NCBI GenBank assembly: GCA_020636495.1
Contig: JACJXQ010000008.1
Coordinates: 868,001-932,000 of the forward strand
Length of the DNA stretch: 64,000 nucleotides
From: Chitinophagales bacterium
GTDB taxonomy: Bacteria; Bacteroidota; Bacteroidia; Chitinophagales; Chitinophagaceae
Direction of reading: 5' to 3'
A program made the position numbers and the translations under genes. Numbering within the stretch: the stretch's first letter is position 1; each line of letters starts with the position of its first letter. This document shows, one piece after another, positions 27,376 through 33,838 of the stretch. A model generated the notes under the pieces. The model made no database searches. It was not told the origin of the DNA and was given only the letters and a program-made list of their open reading frames with translations.

Positions 27376-28163
27376 TTCTTCCTGAATACGCGGGTCATTT
27401 TATGCCAGAAAGTTTCTTTTTTTACAGTTCTGATTACCACCGGGGCTCCGCCTGTTGTACGTCCTGGATCTATCTCTGGCAATACATAGTCCACTATCAC
27501 TGCTTTATCCAGCTCTTCTTCCGGATACCTGTATAGTATTATCTCGTTCGCCGACAGGTCTATTACATCACCCTTCTTCTCCAATATCATAGATCCCGCC
27601 ACATAGTTCTTGTTGTTTACGTATTCGGTCAGGATAGTTATTTCGCCTTTTACAGATTTAGGTACCTGTATGGAAAACCTGCCATGCTTATCAGTTATTG
27701 CGAAAAGTTCAGTACTGTCAATGTATACTTTCAGCCCGCTTATGGGCTGGCCGGAATGATAATCCATGACAACGCCGGTTAACGCAATCTGTCTCTGATT
27801 GGTTACTTCTGCCGGATTGGTAATTTCTATCTGTGGCTTTGTTCTGCCAAAAGCTTTTTCTTGGTAAAACAATGCCTGCGCCATCAGGAACGATGCTGCC
27901 AGCTTCAGGAACCCGGAGGCTTTGTGTGGTTGAGGTGCGGCTAATACACGATCAAGCTGGTCTGTTCTGAAATGCCCGCAGGGATGTGCCCCCGCCGCCT
28001 TTTTGGTAAAGAAATCTATAAGTTGTTCATCACTCATATGGGTGAAATCAACCACTACTTTATCGCAGGCTTGGCAATACCTCCCGCCTTCCACACCGGT
28101 CATTTTATCCCAGCCCATACTGCATGGCTCATTTACCGAAATATGAATAGCCTGTTTATTCAT
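27372..28163 (-). CDS. Cys-motif protein with carboxypeptidase-like regulatory domain
   Basis: 263 residues. The N-terminus (residues 1-90) is cytoplasmic-looking with a Cys pattern CSMGW...GRYCQACDKVVVDFTHM...HPCGHF that may bind metal. A hydrophobic segment lies near 95-112 (FLKLAASFLMAQALFYQ). Then comes a CarboxypepD_reg-like beta sandwich (ITLTGVVMDYHSGQPISG-type strand, VYIDS, DKHGRFSIQV) and a basic C-terminus. The N-terminal Cys module facing the cytosol and the beta sandwich outside suggest a transmembrane adaptor. Coupled to the TonB-domain gene. A -7-like TAGCTTTA lies 4 bases before the ATG. Confidence 0.8.
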   Translation of the reverse strand: MNKQAIHISVNEPCSMGWDKMTGVEGGRYCQACDKVVVDFTHMSDEQLIDFFTKKAAGAHPCGHFRTDQLDRVLAAPQPHKASGFLKLAASFLMAQALFYQEKAFGRTKPQIEITNPAEVTNQRQIALTGVVMDYHSGQPISGLKVYIDSTELFAITDKHGRFSIQVPKSVKGEITILTEYVNNKNYVAGSMILEKKGDVIDLSANEIILYRYPEEELDKAVIVDYVLPEIDPGRTTGGAPVVIRTVKKETFWHKMTRVFRKK

Positions 28164-28453
28164 ACCTTAAAGCTATATCAAATATCCATCCCGATTATCA
28201 CGGGAGTATAATAAAACAAACATCTCGCTGCCGCCGGTTTGCAACAGAAGTCTATAGAATATATCACCTGGCGATAAGGTACCTTATCTTTCAAACATAG
28301 TCTCCCCGGAATAACATCCCGCTTTGGCGGGAGGGGGATAGGGGGACAACTCACACACCACACCCGTCATTGCCTGCCCGACGCCATCATTCAGGCAGGT
28401 TCTCTAGCCACATGCAGAATATAAAACTTATACAAACATCTCTTATTGCCGCC
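28164..28453. other. 290-base gap with repeat module 2, copy D
   Basis: No gene is supported. It contains a copy of the structured repeat (28291-28350) and a CCTGCC/GGCAGG inverted repeat at 28373-28399. The promoter region of the Cys-motif gene is at its left end. Confidence 0.6.
28291..28350 (+). repeat. Dispersed repeat module 2, copy D
   Basis: Shares TAGTCTCCCCGGAAT, a hairpin TCCCGC-TTTG-GCGGGA and GGGGGATAGGGGGA with copies at 30451-30511, 30630-30671 and 31485-31540. The outer CTCCCC can also pair with the final GGGGGA run. Confidence 0.8.
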
Positions 28454-28843
28454 TCATTTGGCTTTGTTAAACATATACCGTGATATTTTCCATTCCTCGT
28501 TCTCTTTATTCAAAAAGAAAAATTCACGGTTTTCTTCAGCTGCGGTTTGTCCGTTGGCATGGATCAAGACGGTGCCCTGTGAAGATGTTTGGGCAAATGC
28601 AACATCGCCGCTTACCACTATTTCTTCAATACTGAATTTAACGTTCAATTGAATAGTCTGAAAAACATGCTCGTAGGATGCTTTTAACTGTTCTTTCCCT
28701 TTTGCTGTCGGAAGGGTGGTGGGCATAAATACCCCATCATCAGTGTACACTTGCAATACCTTGTTTACGTCAGAAGTATTGAGAGCTTCCTCGTAAGTAC
28801 GTAGTAAATTCTGGATGGCTGATTTTTCTATGGATTGTTCCAT
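28454..28843 (-). CDS. SnoaL-like/SgcJ-EcaC family protein
   Basis: 129 residues from the ATG at 28843; an upstream in-frame ATG at 28885 would add 14 residues unlike the family. The sequence fits the NTF2-like cone fold: AIQNLLRTYEEALNTSDVNKVLQVYTDDGVFMPT, then FSIEEIVVSGDVAFAQTSSQG and FFFLNKENEEWKISRYMF. Members bind small hydrophobic ligands or act as isomerase-like enzymes, and the substrate is not predictable. It lies 60 bases downstream of the F420-reductase-like gene on the same strand. Confidence 0.88.
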   Translation of the reverse strand: MEQSIEKSAIQNLLRTYEEALNTSDVNKVLQVYTDDGVFMPTTLPTAKGKEQLKASYEHVFQTIQLNVKFSIEEIVVSGDVAFAQTSSQGTVLIHANGQTAAEENREFFFLNKENEEWKISRYMFNKAK

Positions 28844-28902
28844 TGTAGTTTGATTTAAGTTATTTGAGTGAATATGAATGCTCATTAAGCTACCTGCAAT
28901 TA

Positions 28903-29571
28903 TTAATGATCGCGAAATGTTTGCTCCACCTCTCCAAGTGTCACAGTTTTACCCAGTGCGCCAAATTCATGCAGATCTCCAAATACTTCAATGCGTATCG
29001 ACTGGTCAATGCCACCTATATGAAAAGGAGTAAAACCACTATCTGTGATAAGCTCGGCCACTTGTTTTATGCTTTTCGTGCTGTCTGAAGCATAGAACAG
29101 TACTTTTCTTTCAGGTTCATTAAAAGCAGCATTTACTAATGAACCTACCCCAAGGGTTCCAAATGCTTTTACTAGTATGCTATCCGGTGGAATCAACCCG
29201 GCAATAATATTACCTGCCGATTGGTTTTTATCAATGATTTTTTTAAAACCACCGTTACCGTCGGGTGCAATAGGGTTGGAAACATCTATGATGATCTTGC
29301 CGTGTAATTCATTGGCATATTCTTGTACAAACTCCTGAATTTTATCAAAGTAAATAGCAGGAATTACTACCTCAGCTTCCCTGATTGCAGCAGATATTTC
29401 CATTGCGGTTACCTTCTCTCCTAAAACACCTGCCAGCTTTTCAGCCTTTGATAAATCGCGCGACGCGATAATTACAGGATGGTCTCCTTTTATAAGATTA
29501 CCGGCAATGGCCGTGCCAATATTACCTAAGCCAATAATGGCCACTTTTGTTTGCTCACTTACGTTATTCAT
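28903..29571 (-). CDS. NADPH-dependent F420 reductase-like NAD(P)-binding protein
   Basis: 222 residues. An N-terminal Rossmann fold (VAIIGLGNIGTAIAGNLI, then VIIASRD with a following Lys that favours NADPH) is followed by a conserved DVSNPIAPDGNGG-type segment and an LVKAFGTLGVGSLVN stretch. The family includes F420 reductases and their relatives in organisms that lack F420; in Bacteroidota the second substrate is unknown. A palindromic operator candidate lies just upstream at 29594-29609. Confidence 0.87.
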   Translation of the reverse strand: MNNVSEQTKVAIIGLGNIGTAIAGNLIKGDHPVIIASRDLSKAEKLAGVLGEKVTAMEISAAIREAEVVIPAIYFDKIQEFVQEYANELHGKIIIDVSNPIAPDGNGGFKKIIDKNQSAGNIIAGLIPPDSILVKAFGTLGVGSLVNAAFNEPERKVLFYASDSTKSIKQVAELITDSGFTPFHIGGIDQSIRIEVFGDLHEFGALGKTVTLGEVEQTFRDH

Positions 29572-29593
29572 CGCTTTATCGTTTTAAGATTGT

Positions 29594-29609
29594 TTGTCGA
29601 TATTGACAA
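29594..29609. promoter_or_regulatory. Palindromic operator candidate TTGTC-N6-GACAA
   Basis: TTGTCGATATTGACAA is palindromic at 14 of 16 positions and resembles Crp/Fnr-type sites (TTGxx...xxCAA). It lies 22 bases before the ATG at 29571, just downstream of a CACCTTTG -7-like box (29612-29619, minus strand), and 66 bases from the stop of a Crp/Fnr-family gene. Confidence 0.5.
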
Positions 29610-29674
29610 CACAAAGGTGCGATGACTATAATTGCGGGCCTATGAACTAAATTAAGAAAGAGGCTTAATATAGA

Positions 29675-30262
29675 TTAAGGGTTAGAGGGTTTTCCCGTTC
29701 TCTGGTTCCTGATTTTGCTCAGGAATTCCGGAGTAATACCCAGGTAAGATGCGATCTGTGTATTCGGCAAACGATTTGCCAGGTTAGGATAATGCTCAAG
29801 GAAATTTTCATACCGCTCAAGTGCTGAAACACTAAGGGTTTGCAGCAGCCTGTTTTGCAGTTCAATGTATTTATCTTCTATAATAACACGAAAATTCCGG
29901 TCGAACTTTGGATAGTTACTGTATAAATACCAGAGCGCGCCTTTAGATAGCTGCAACACAACTGACGGTTCTATGGCTTCTATGAATAATTTGGAGGGTT
30001 TTTCTTTATGCAAACTGTCAATGTCAGAGATCCAGTCATCTTCAGCTGCAAACGCAAGGTTAAATTCGGTACCGGAATTGTCTACTCCGTACATTTTAAA
30101 ACAGCCTTTTACTACATACGTAAAATACTTGCAAATGTCTCCTTCCTGCAAAATGTATTGCCTGCGTTTTACTTTTTTTTCTACCAGGTGACCCGTAAGA
30201 GCTGATATTTCCGCTTCATCCAAAGGGAGATACTTATCAAAATGTGCAACAATACTATTCAT
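29675..30262 (-). CDS. Crp/Fnr-family transcriptional regulator
   Basis: 195 residues. The N-terminal cyclic-nucleotide-binding-like domain is visible (KRRQYILQEGDICKYFTYVVKGCFKMY, then FAAEDDWISDI). The C-terminal helix-turn-helix is short: LPNTQIASYLGITPEFLSKIRNQ. This is the common Bacteroidota Crp subtype, usually without conserved cAMP contacts. It precedes two small enzyme-like genes on the same strand and may control them through the palindrome at 29594. The ATG at 30262 fits family starts. Confidence 0.9.
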   Translation of the reverse strand: MNSIVAHFDKYLPLDEAEISALTGHLVEKKVKRRQYILQEGDICKYFTYVVKGCFKMYGVDNSGTEFNLAFAAEDDWISDIDSLHKEKPSKLFIEAIEPSVVLQLSKGALWYLYSNYPKFDRNFRVIIEDKYIELQNRLLQTLSVSALERYENFLEHYPNLANRLPNTQIASYLGITPEFLSKIRNQRTGKPSNP

Positions 30263-30347
30263 CAGCTGTCTCAGGTGTCATTATTATCTAAAATAGTTAA
30301 TGTAACTCTTTTTTCAAACAGTGGGTTATACTGTTAAGGCATAACCC

Positions 30348-30419
30348 TCCACTGGCGCAGATGTTTCGCAGAGCATCTGTGTCTGCCAGGTCATCCGGTC
30401 TGCGACCGGCATTCAAGCT
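30348..30419 (+). repeat. Dispersed repeat module 1, copy A (72 bp)
   Basis: Nearly identical to 30512-30583 and 31365-31436. Contains two inverted repeats: CAGATG/CATCTG with a 10-base spacer and CCGGTC-TGC-GACCGG. Confidence 0.92.
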
Positions 30420-30450
30420 TTCTCGCCACATACTGGAATAACACTGATAC

Positions 30451-30511
30451 AAAATTAGTCTCCCCGGAATATCATCCCGCTTCGGCGGGAGGGGGATAGG
30501 GGGAGATACGC
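30451..30511 (+). repeat. Dispersed repeat module 2, copy A
   Basis: Begins AAAATTAGTCTCCCC, contains the hairpin TCCCGC-TTCG-GCGGGA, and ends GGGGGAGATACGC. The outer TCTCCCC and GGGGGAGA can pair around the inner hairpin. Confidence 0.9.
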
Positions 30512-30583
30512 TCCACTGGCGCAGATGTTTCGCAGAGCATCTGTGTCTGCCAGGTCATCCGGTCTGCGACCGGCATTCAAGCT
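30512..30583 (+). repeat. Dispersed repeat module 1, copy B (72 bp)
   Basis: Starts directly after module 2 copy A and is the same 72-bp unit as copy A. The following 46 bases (to the next module 2) are shared with copy C but not copy A. Confidence 0.92.
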
Positions 30584-30629
30584 ATATCGTTAAATCATAT
30601 ATTCTGTCGCTTTACGGTATGCTGTCTTT

Positions 30630-30671
30630 CAAAATTAGTCTCCCCTTAAGGGGGATAGGGGGAGATACGCT
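30630..30671 (+). repeat. Dispersed repeat module 2, copy B, short form
   Basis: Same flanks as the other module 2 copies (AAAATTAGTCTCCCC and GGGGGATAGGGGGAGATAC) but the inner hairpin is missing and replaced by the palindrome CCCCTTAAGGGG. Confidence 0.88.
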
Positions 30672-30758
30672 TAAAGGAATACCCACACACTAATAACATC
30701 TTAGCTACTCAGCGACTAAGTGCTTCTAATCCAAACATCTAAATTTGTTTGTACGATT

Positions 30759-31280
30759 TTAGCCATTCTTGATTTCTATTTTGTTGGTTTGATAATCGTA
30801 TGTCATAATTAAATGCCTGTCCCAATTTAAGAATTCGTCACAAGTGAAATCAAGTTTTGAGTCTTTCCAATCTTTAAACTCGATCATGTCCATTTTAATT
30901 GGGCTTTCAATTCGTTCTTTGTGTTTTATGCTCACCTTAACTCTTTCAAAGTTGTAAGAGTCTGCAAGAATAAAATCCCCATTAGGGGTAACCGTCAAAT
31001 TGTGATATTGCGGTTGGTTCTCAAGAGCTGTTAAATTTCCCGTTACTCTATCAAGTTGGTACAAATAGTCCGATGTTAAAATCAAAACAATGTTTCTGAT
31101 TGTTGAGATGGCAATTTGTCTCGGGAAGCCACGAAAATGTCCACACCATTCTGAAAAGTTGTCATTAGTGAATTTAATGAAAGTCCAACTTTGAGAATTC
31201 CACACGCTTTCCTTGTCATAAATCCTTTCGCTGTATTCTCCTGAATATGGCTGGTTTATTATTTCTGCTTCAATTATCAT
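30759..31280 (-). CDS. Orphan hypothetical protein
   Basis: 173 residues, no signal peptide or membrane segment, so probably cytoplasmic. Aromatic-rich beta-type sequence with ISTIRNIVLILTSDYLYQLDR and NLTVTPNGDFILADSYNF recalls one or two propeller blades, but no family is recognised. The gene is more AT-rich than its neighbours and lies between two direct copies of a 72-bp repeat (ending 30583, starting 31365). That setting suggests recent acquisition or rearrangement. Confidence 0.75.
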   Translation of the reverse strand: MIIEAEIINQPYSGEYSERIYDKESVWNSQSWTFIKFTNDNFSEWCGHFRGFPRQIAISTIRNIVLILTSDYLYQLDRVTGNLTALENQPQYHNLTVTPNGDFILADSYNFERVKVSIKHKERIESPIKMDMIEFKDWKDSKLDFTCDEFLNWDRHLIMTYDYQTNKIEIKNG

Positions 31281-31364
31281 TGTTGTGCCCGGTTTTAAAA
31301 GGGATCTGATTTAGAATTACATAAATTCAACTATTCCAATAGACAATACAAATTTATATCATAA

Positions 31365-31436
31365 TCCACTGGCGCAGATGTTTCGCAGAGCATCTGTGTC
31401 TACCAAGTCATCCGGTCTGCGACCGGCATTCAAGCT
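31365..31436 (+). repeat. Dispersed repeat module 1, copy C (72 bp)
   Basis: Same unit as 30348-30419 and 30512-30583 with two visible differences (TACCAAG in place of TGCCAGG). Same orientation. Confidence 0.92.
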
Positions 31437-31484
31437 ATATCGATAAAAACATATATTCTGCCGCCTTACGGTATGCCGTCTTTC

Positions 31485-31540
31485 AAAATTAGTCTCCCCG
31501 GAATATCATCCCGCTTCACCGGGAGGGGGATAGGGGGAAA
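31485..31540 (+). repeat. Dispersed repeat module 2, copy C
   Basis: Same AAAATTAGTCTCCCCGGAAT start and GGGGGATAGGGGGA end as the others. The inner arm is TCCCG-CTTCAC-CGGGA, so the stem is shorter by one pair but still closed. Confidence 0.88.
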
Positions 31541-31557
31541 TCCTAATCCTAATTTAA

Positions 31558-31588
31558 TTGATAATATTGTCTATTATGCGTATATTTG
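31558..31588 (+). promoter_or_regulatory. Promoter with -33 TTG and -7 TATATTTG
   Basis: TTG (31558-31560), a 20-base spacer and TATATTTG (31581-31588) match the Bacteroidota consensus in full. It would start a transcript near 31594 that meets an intrinsic terminator about 100 bases later. Confidence 0.6.
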
Positions 31589-31673
31589 TTATAATAAACA
31601 AAACCCCAATATCATATGAAATACCACCCTTACCCGCCACCAATTCAAATGATCACCATCAATAAGTTATCAG

Positions 31674-31700
31674 GCCCCAACCATCGGTTGGGGCTTTTTT
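31674..31700 (+). terminator. Intrinsic terminator in the leader region of the aldehyde dehydrogenase
   Basis: GCCCCAACC (31674-31682) pairs perfectly with GGTTGGGGC (31686-31694) around a 3-base loop, followed by TTTTTT. No gene ends upstream, so it closes a short isolated transcript or acts as an attenuator. Confidence 0.8.
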
Positions 31701-31733
31701 ATCAATTGTTAACTACAAACAAAACACCGTTTT

Positions 31734-31835
31734 ACTTAACAACACTTAACAGTTTGTTTTCAAGATATTCATTATCAGCTTGTTACAACGGTGCGATATT
31801 GCCCTTAGTTAAACCCCTTATTCCGGTACTTAACA
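31734..31835 (+). promoter_or_regulatory. Three ACTTAACA octamers
   Basis: ACTTAACA occurs at 31734-31741, 31744-31751 and 31828-31835. The first two start exactly 10 bases apart, one helical turn, which suits cooperative protein binding. They lie upstream of the -7 box at 31874. Confidence 0.35.
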
Positions 31836-31851
31836 ATTTTCAGGAAAATAA

Positions 31852-31867
31852 AGCCCCTTTAGGGGCT
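31852..31867. repeat. Short hairpin element of the CCCCTTTAGGGG type
   Basis: AGCCCC-TTTA-GGGGCT, followed by GGGG and the -7 box. Short palindromes of this kind are frequent between genes in Bacteroidota. Confidence 0.5.
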
Positions 31868-31873
31868 GGGGTT

Positions 31874-31881
31874 TATCTTTG
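31874..31881 (+). promoter_or_regulatory. -7 element 4 bases before the aldehyde dehydrogenase start
   Basis: TATCTTTG is an exact TAnnTTTG match and ends 4 bases before the ATG at 31886, so transcription from it would begin at or next to the start codon. Confidence 0.6.
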
Positions 31882-31885
31882 CACC

Positions 31886-33343
31886 ATGAATCTCAATGCT
31901 CCTGAATATATAGCCAATTATATAGGTGGCAGCCTGCAGGCGCCCCTTGGCGGCCAATACATGGATAATGTGAACCCCGCAACGGGTGAGGTGTACAGCC
32001 ATACGCCCGATAGTGACATAAAAGACATTGAAGAGGCGGTAGGTGCGGCAAGGGCTGCATTCCCCATGTGGAGCACAACGGCGGCTGAGGAACGTTTCAA
32101 GATACTCAACCGCATAGCCGAGCTGATAGATGAGAACCTGGATGCTCTTGCGCTGGCCGAGACCAACGACAATGGTAAGCCGTTATGGCTCAGTAAAAAG
32201 GTGGATATTCCCCGTGCTTCCAGTAATTTCAGGTTTTTCGCTACCGGGCTCATGCATTTCGCCTCCGAAAGTCATATGACCGAGGACAGGGCCATCAACT
32301 ATACGCTCCGCCAGCCTATCGGCGTGGTGGGTTGTATCTCTCCGTGGAACCTGCCGCTATATCTCTTTTCGTGGAAGATAGCACCGGCTCTGGCCGCGGG
32401 CAACTGCGTGGTGGCCAAGCCCAGTGAGGTGACGCCCATGACAGGTTACCTGCTCAGCGTCATCTGCAAAGAGGCAGGGCTGCCCGATGGTGTGCTGAAC
32501 ATCGTACACGGTAACGGTCCCAACTGTGGCAGTGCTATCGTATCACATCCTGAGATAAAAGCAATATCATTTACAGGCAGTACCCGCGCGGGTAAAGAGA
32601 TAGCTGCTATAGCAGGGCCTATGTTCAAAAAGATATCTCTGGAACTGGGCGGTAAGAACCCCAATATCATATTCGCCGATTGCGATTGGGATAAGATGAT
32701 GCGTACTACACTGCAATCCTCATTCGCCAACCAGGGGCAGATCTGCCTTTGCGGTAGCCGTGTATTGGTAGAGGAGAGTATATATGAAAAATTTAAGGAG
32801 GAGTTTGTGGCACGTGCTGCAAAACTCATCCCCGGCGACCCGTTGGACGATAACAGCAAACAAGGCGCGGTAGTAAGCAAACTGCATTTTGACAAAGTAA
32901 TGAGCTGTATAGAACTGGCCAAAGAAGAAGGTGGTAAGATACTGCTGGGTGGCGAGGCAGTAAAAGGTACCGGCCGCTGCGAGAATGGCTTCTTTATACA
33001 ACCAACGATCGTAGAAGGGCTCGGCGCAAGTTGCCGCACCAATATGGAAGAGATATTCGGCCCTGTGGTGACGATACAATCTTTCAGAACGGAAGAAGAG
33101 GCGCTGGACCTGGCCAATTGCAGTGATTATGGCCTTGCGGCTACTATATGGACACAGGACATCACCCGTGCCAATCGTGTAGCTATGAATGTGAAGAGTG
33201 GTATCATCTGGGTCAACTGTTGGCTGTTCCGCGACCTGCGTACGCCGTTCGGAGGCTTCAACAGTTCAGGTGTAGGCCGCGAAGGTGGCTGGGAAGCCAT
33301 GAAGTTCTTTACAGACCCTAAAAATGTTTGCGTGGAGTTGTAA
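31886..33343 (+). CDS. Aldehyde dehydrogenase, 2-aminomuconate/2-hydroxymuconate semialdehyde type
   Basis: 485 residues from the ATG at 31886, the usual ALDH length and N-terminus (YIGGSLQAP...VNPATGEVYS). It should oxidise a semialdehyde to the acid with NAD+. Visible: SPWNLPLYLFSWKIAPALAAG, GNGPNCGSAI, FTGSTRAGKEI, catalytic Glu in LELGGKNPN, catalytic Cys in NQGQICLCGSR, and the C-terminal NCWLFRDLRTPFGG signature typical of the muconic semialdehyde subgroup. A RidA gene 72 bases downstream fits 2-aminomuconate deaminase, so this pair probably serves the kynurenine route of tryptophan breakdown. Upstream enzymes of that route are not in the window. Confidence 0.92.
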   Translation: MNLNAPEYIANYIGGSLQAPLGGQYMDNVNPATGEVYSHTPDSDIKDIEEAVGAARAAFPMWSTTAAEERFKILNRIAELIDENLDALALAETNDNGKPLWLSKKVDIPRASSNFRFFATGLMHFASESHMTEDRAINYTLRQPIGVVGCISPWNLPLYLFSWKIAPALAAGNCVVAKPSEVTPMTGYLLSVICKEAGLPDGVLNIVHGNGPNCGSAIVSHPEIKAISFTGSTRAGKEIAAIAGPMFKKISLELGGKNPNIIFADCDWDKMMRTTLQSSFANQGQICLCGSRVLVEESIYEKFKEEFVARAAKLIPGDPLDDNSKQGAVVSKLHFDKVMSCIELAKEEGGKILLGGEAVKGTGRCENGFFIQPTIVEGLGASCRTNMEEIFGPVVTIQSFRTEEEALDLANCSDYGLAATIWTQDITRANRVAMNVKSGIIWVNCWLFRDLRTPFGGFNSSGVGREGGWEAMKFFTDPKNVCVEL

Positions 33344-33345
33344 CA

Positions 33346-33376
33346 CGTCATTGCGAGGAACGAAGCAATCTCGCGC
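33346..33376. repeat. Short intergenic repeat CGTCATTGCGAGGAACGAAG type
   Basis: The 30-base stretch between the ALDH and RidA genes matches a well-known short intergenic repeat motif of many Bacteroidota genomes (from memory). ATTGC pairs with GCAAT, or GCGAG with CTCGC, as alternative stems. Confidence 0.6.
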
Positions 33377-33415
33377 GACTTTTTGGTTTTAACTTTTAAA
33401 TTTTGACTTAAGATT

Positions 33416-33838
33416 ATGAGCGATAAACTTTCAACAGATAAAGCACCTAAACCCGTAGGATTGTACCCGCATGCCCGCAAAGCAGGCAACCTGTTATTCC
33501 TGTCGGGCATAGGCCCGCGCAATGCAGGTGAGAATGATATGGTAGTACCCGGATTGAAACTGGACAAGAACGGAAACTTCCTCGAGTTTGATTTTGAAGC
33601 GCAATGCCGCAACGTATTTGACAATGTGCGCATCGTATTGGAAGAATGTGGCAGCAGTTGGGATAAACTGGTAGACGTAACTGTTTTTCTGGTAAACATG
33701 AAGCGCGACTTTGCAACCTATAACAGGGTATACGCAGAGTACTTCAAAGACAATCAGCCTTGCCGCACTACGGTGGAGATAAGTTCATTGCCTACACCCA
33801 TAGCTATCGAGCTCAAGTGTATTGCAACAATTGATTAA
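33416..33838 (+). CDS. RidA (YjgF/YER057c/UK114) family protein, probable 2-aminomuconate deaminase
   Basis: 140 residues. RidA-type marks are LYPHARKAGNLLFLSGIGPRN, VFDNVRIVLEECGSSWDKLVDVTVFL and TTVEISSLPTPIAIELKCIA. RidA proteins hydrolyse enamines/imines; the subgroup with this length next to a semialdehyde dehydrogenase deaminates 2-aminomuconate. Its stop TAA shares the TTAA at 33835-33838 with the stop of the opposing lipoprotein gene. Confidence 0.88.
   Translation: MSDKLSTDKAPKPVGLYPHARKAGNLLFLSGIGPRNAGENDMVVPGLKLDKNGNFLEFDFEAQCRNVFDNVRIVLEECGSSWDKLVDVTVFLVNMKRDFATYNRVYAEYFKDNQPCRTTVEISSLPTPIAIELKCIATID

Larger units (their letters stand above)
30263..30758. other. 496-base gap with repeat copies A and B
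   Basis: No gene is supported. It holds a small palindrome AGTTA-ATG-TAACT (30295-30307), a 7-bp inverted repeat GGGTTAT/ATAACCC (30323-30347), repeat modules A and B, and about 90 AT-rich bases before the orphan gene end at 30759. Confidence 0.65.
31281..31885. other. 605-base non-coding stretch before the aldehyde dehydrogenase
   Basis: It holds repeat copy C (31365-31540), a promoter (31558-31588), an intrinsic terminator (31674-31700), three ACTTAACA octamers (31734, 31744, 31828), a small hairpin repeat (31852-31867) and a second -7 box (31874-31881). The frame of the aldehyde dehydrogenase is open upstream to an ATG at 31616, but that stretch spans the terminator and repeats and has no family match. 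Confidence 0.7.

Noticed and set aside
30348..31540. CRISPR array
   Set aside because: Repeats are 72 bp and unevenly spaced, spacers are not unique short units, and no cas genes are present.
30348..31540. Insertion sequence
   Set aside because: No transposase frame and no terminal inverted repeats around the copies were found.
31616..31885. N-terminal extension of the aldehyde dehydrogenase by 90 codons
   Set aside because: The stretch crosses an intrinsic terminator, repeats and a -7 box, and family members start at the downstream ATG. A fused form is possible only if read-through occurs.
32446..33117. Minus-strand frame (223 codons) inside the aldehyde dehydrogenase gene
   Set aside because: Antisense to catalytic motifs of the dehydrogenase; no start signal or similarity.
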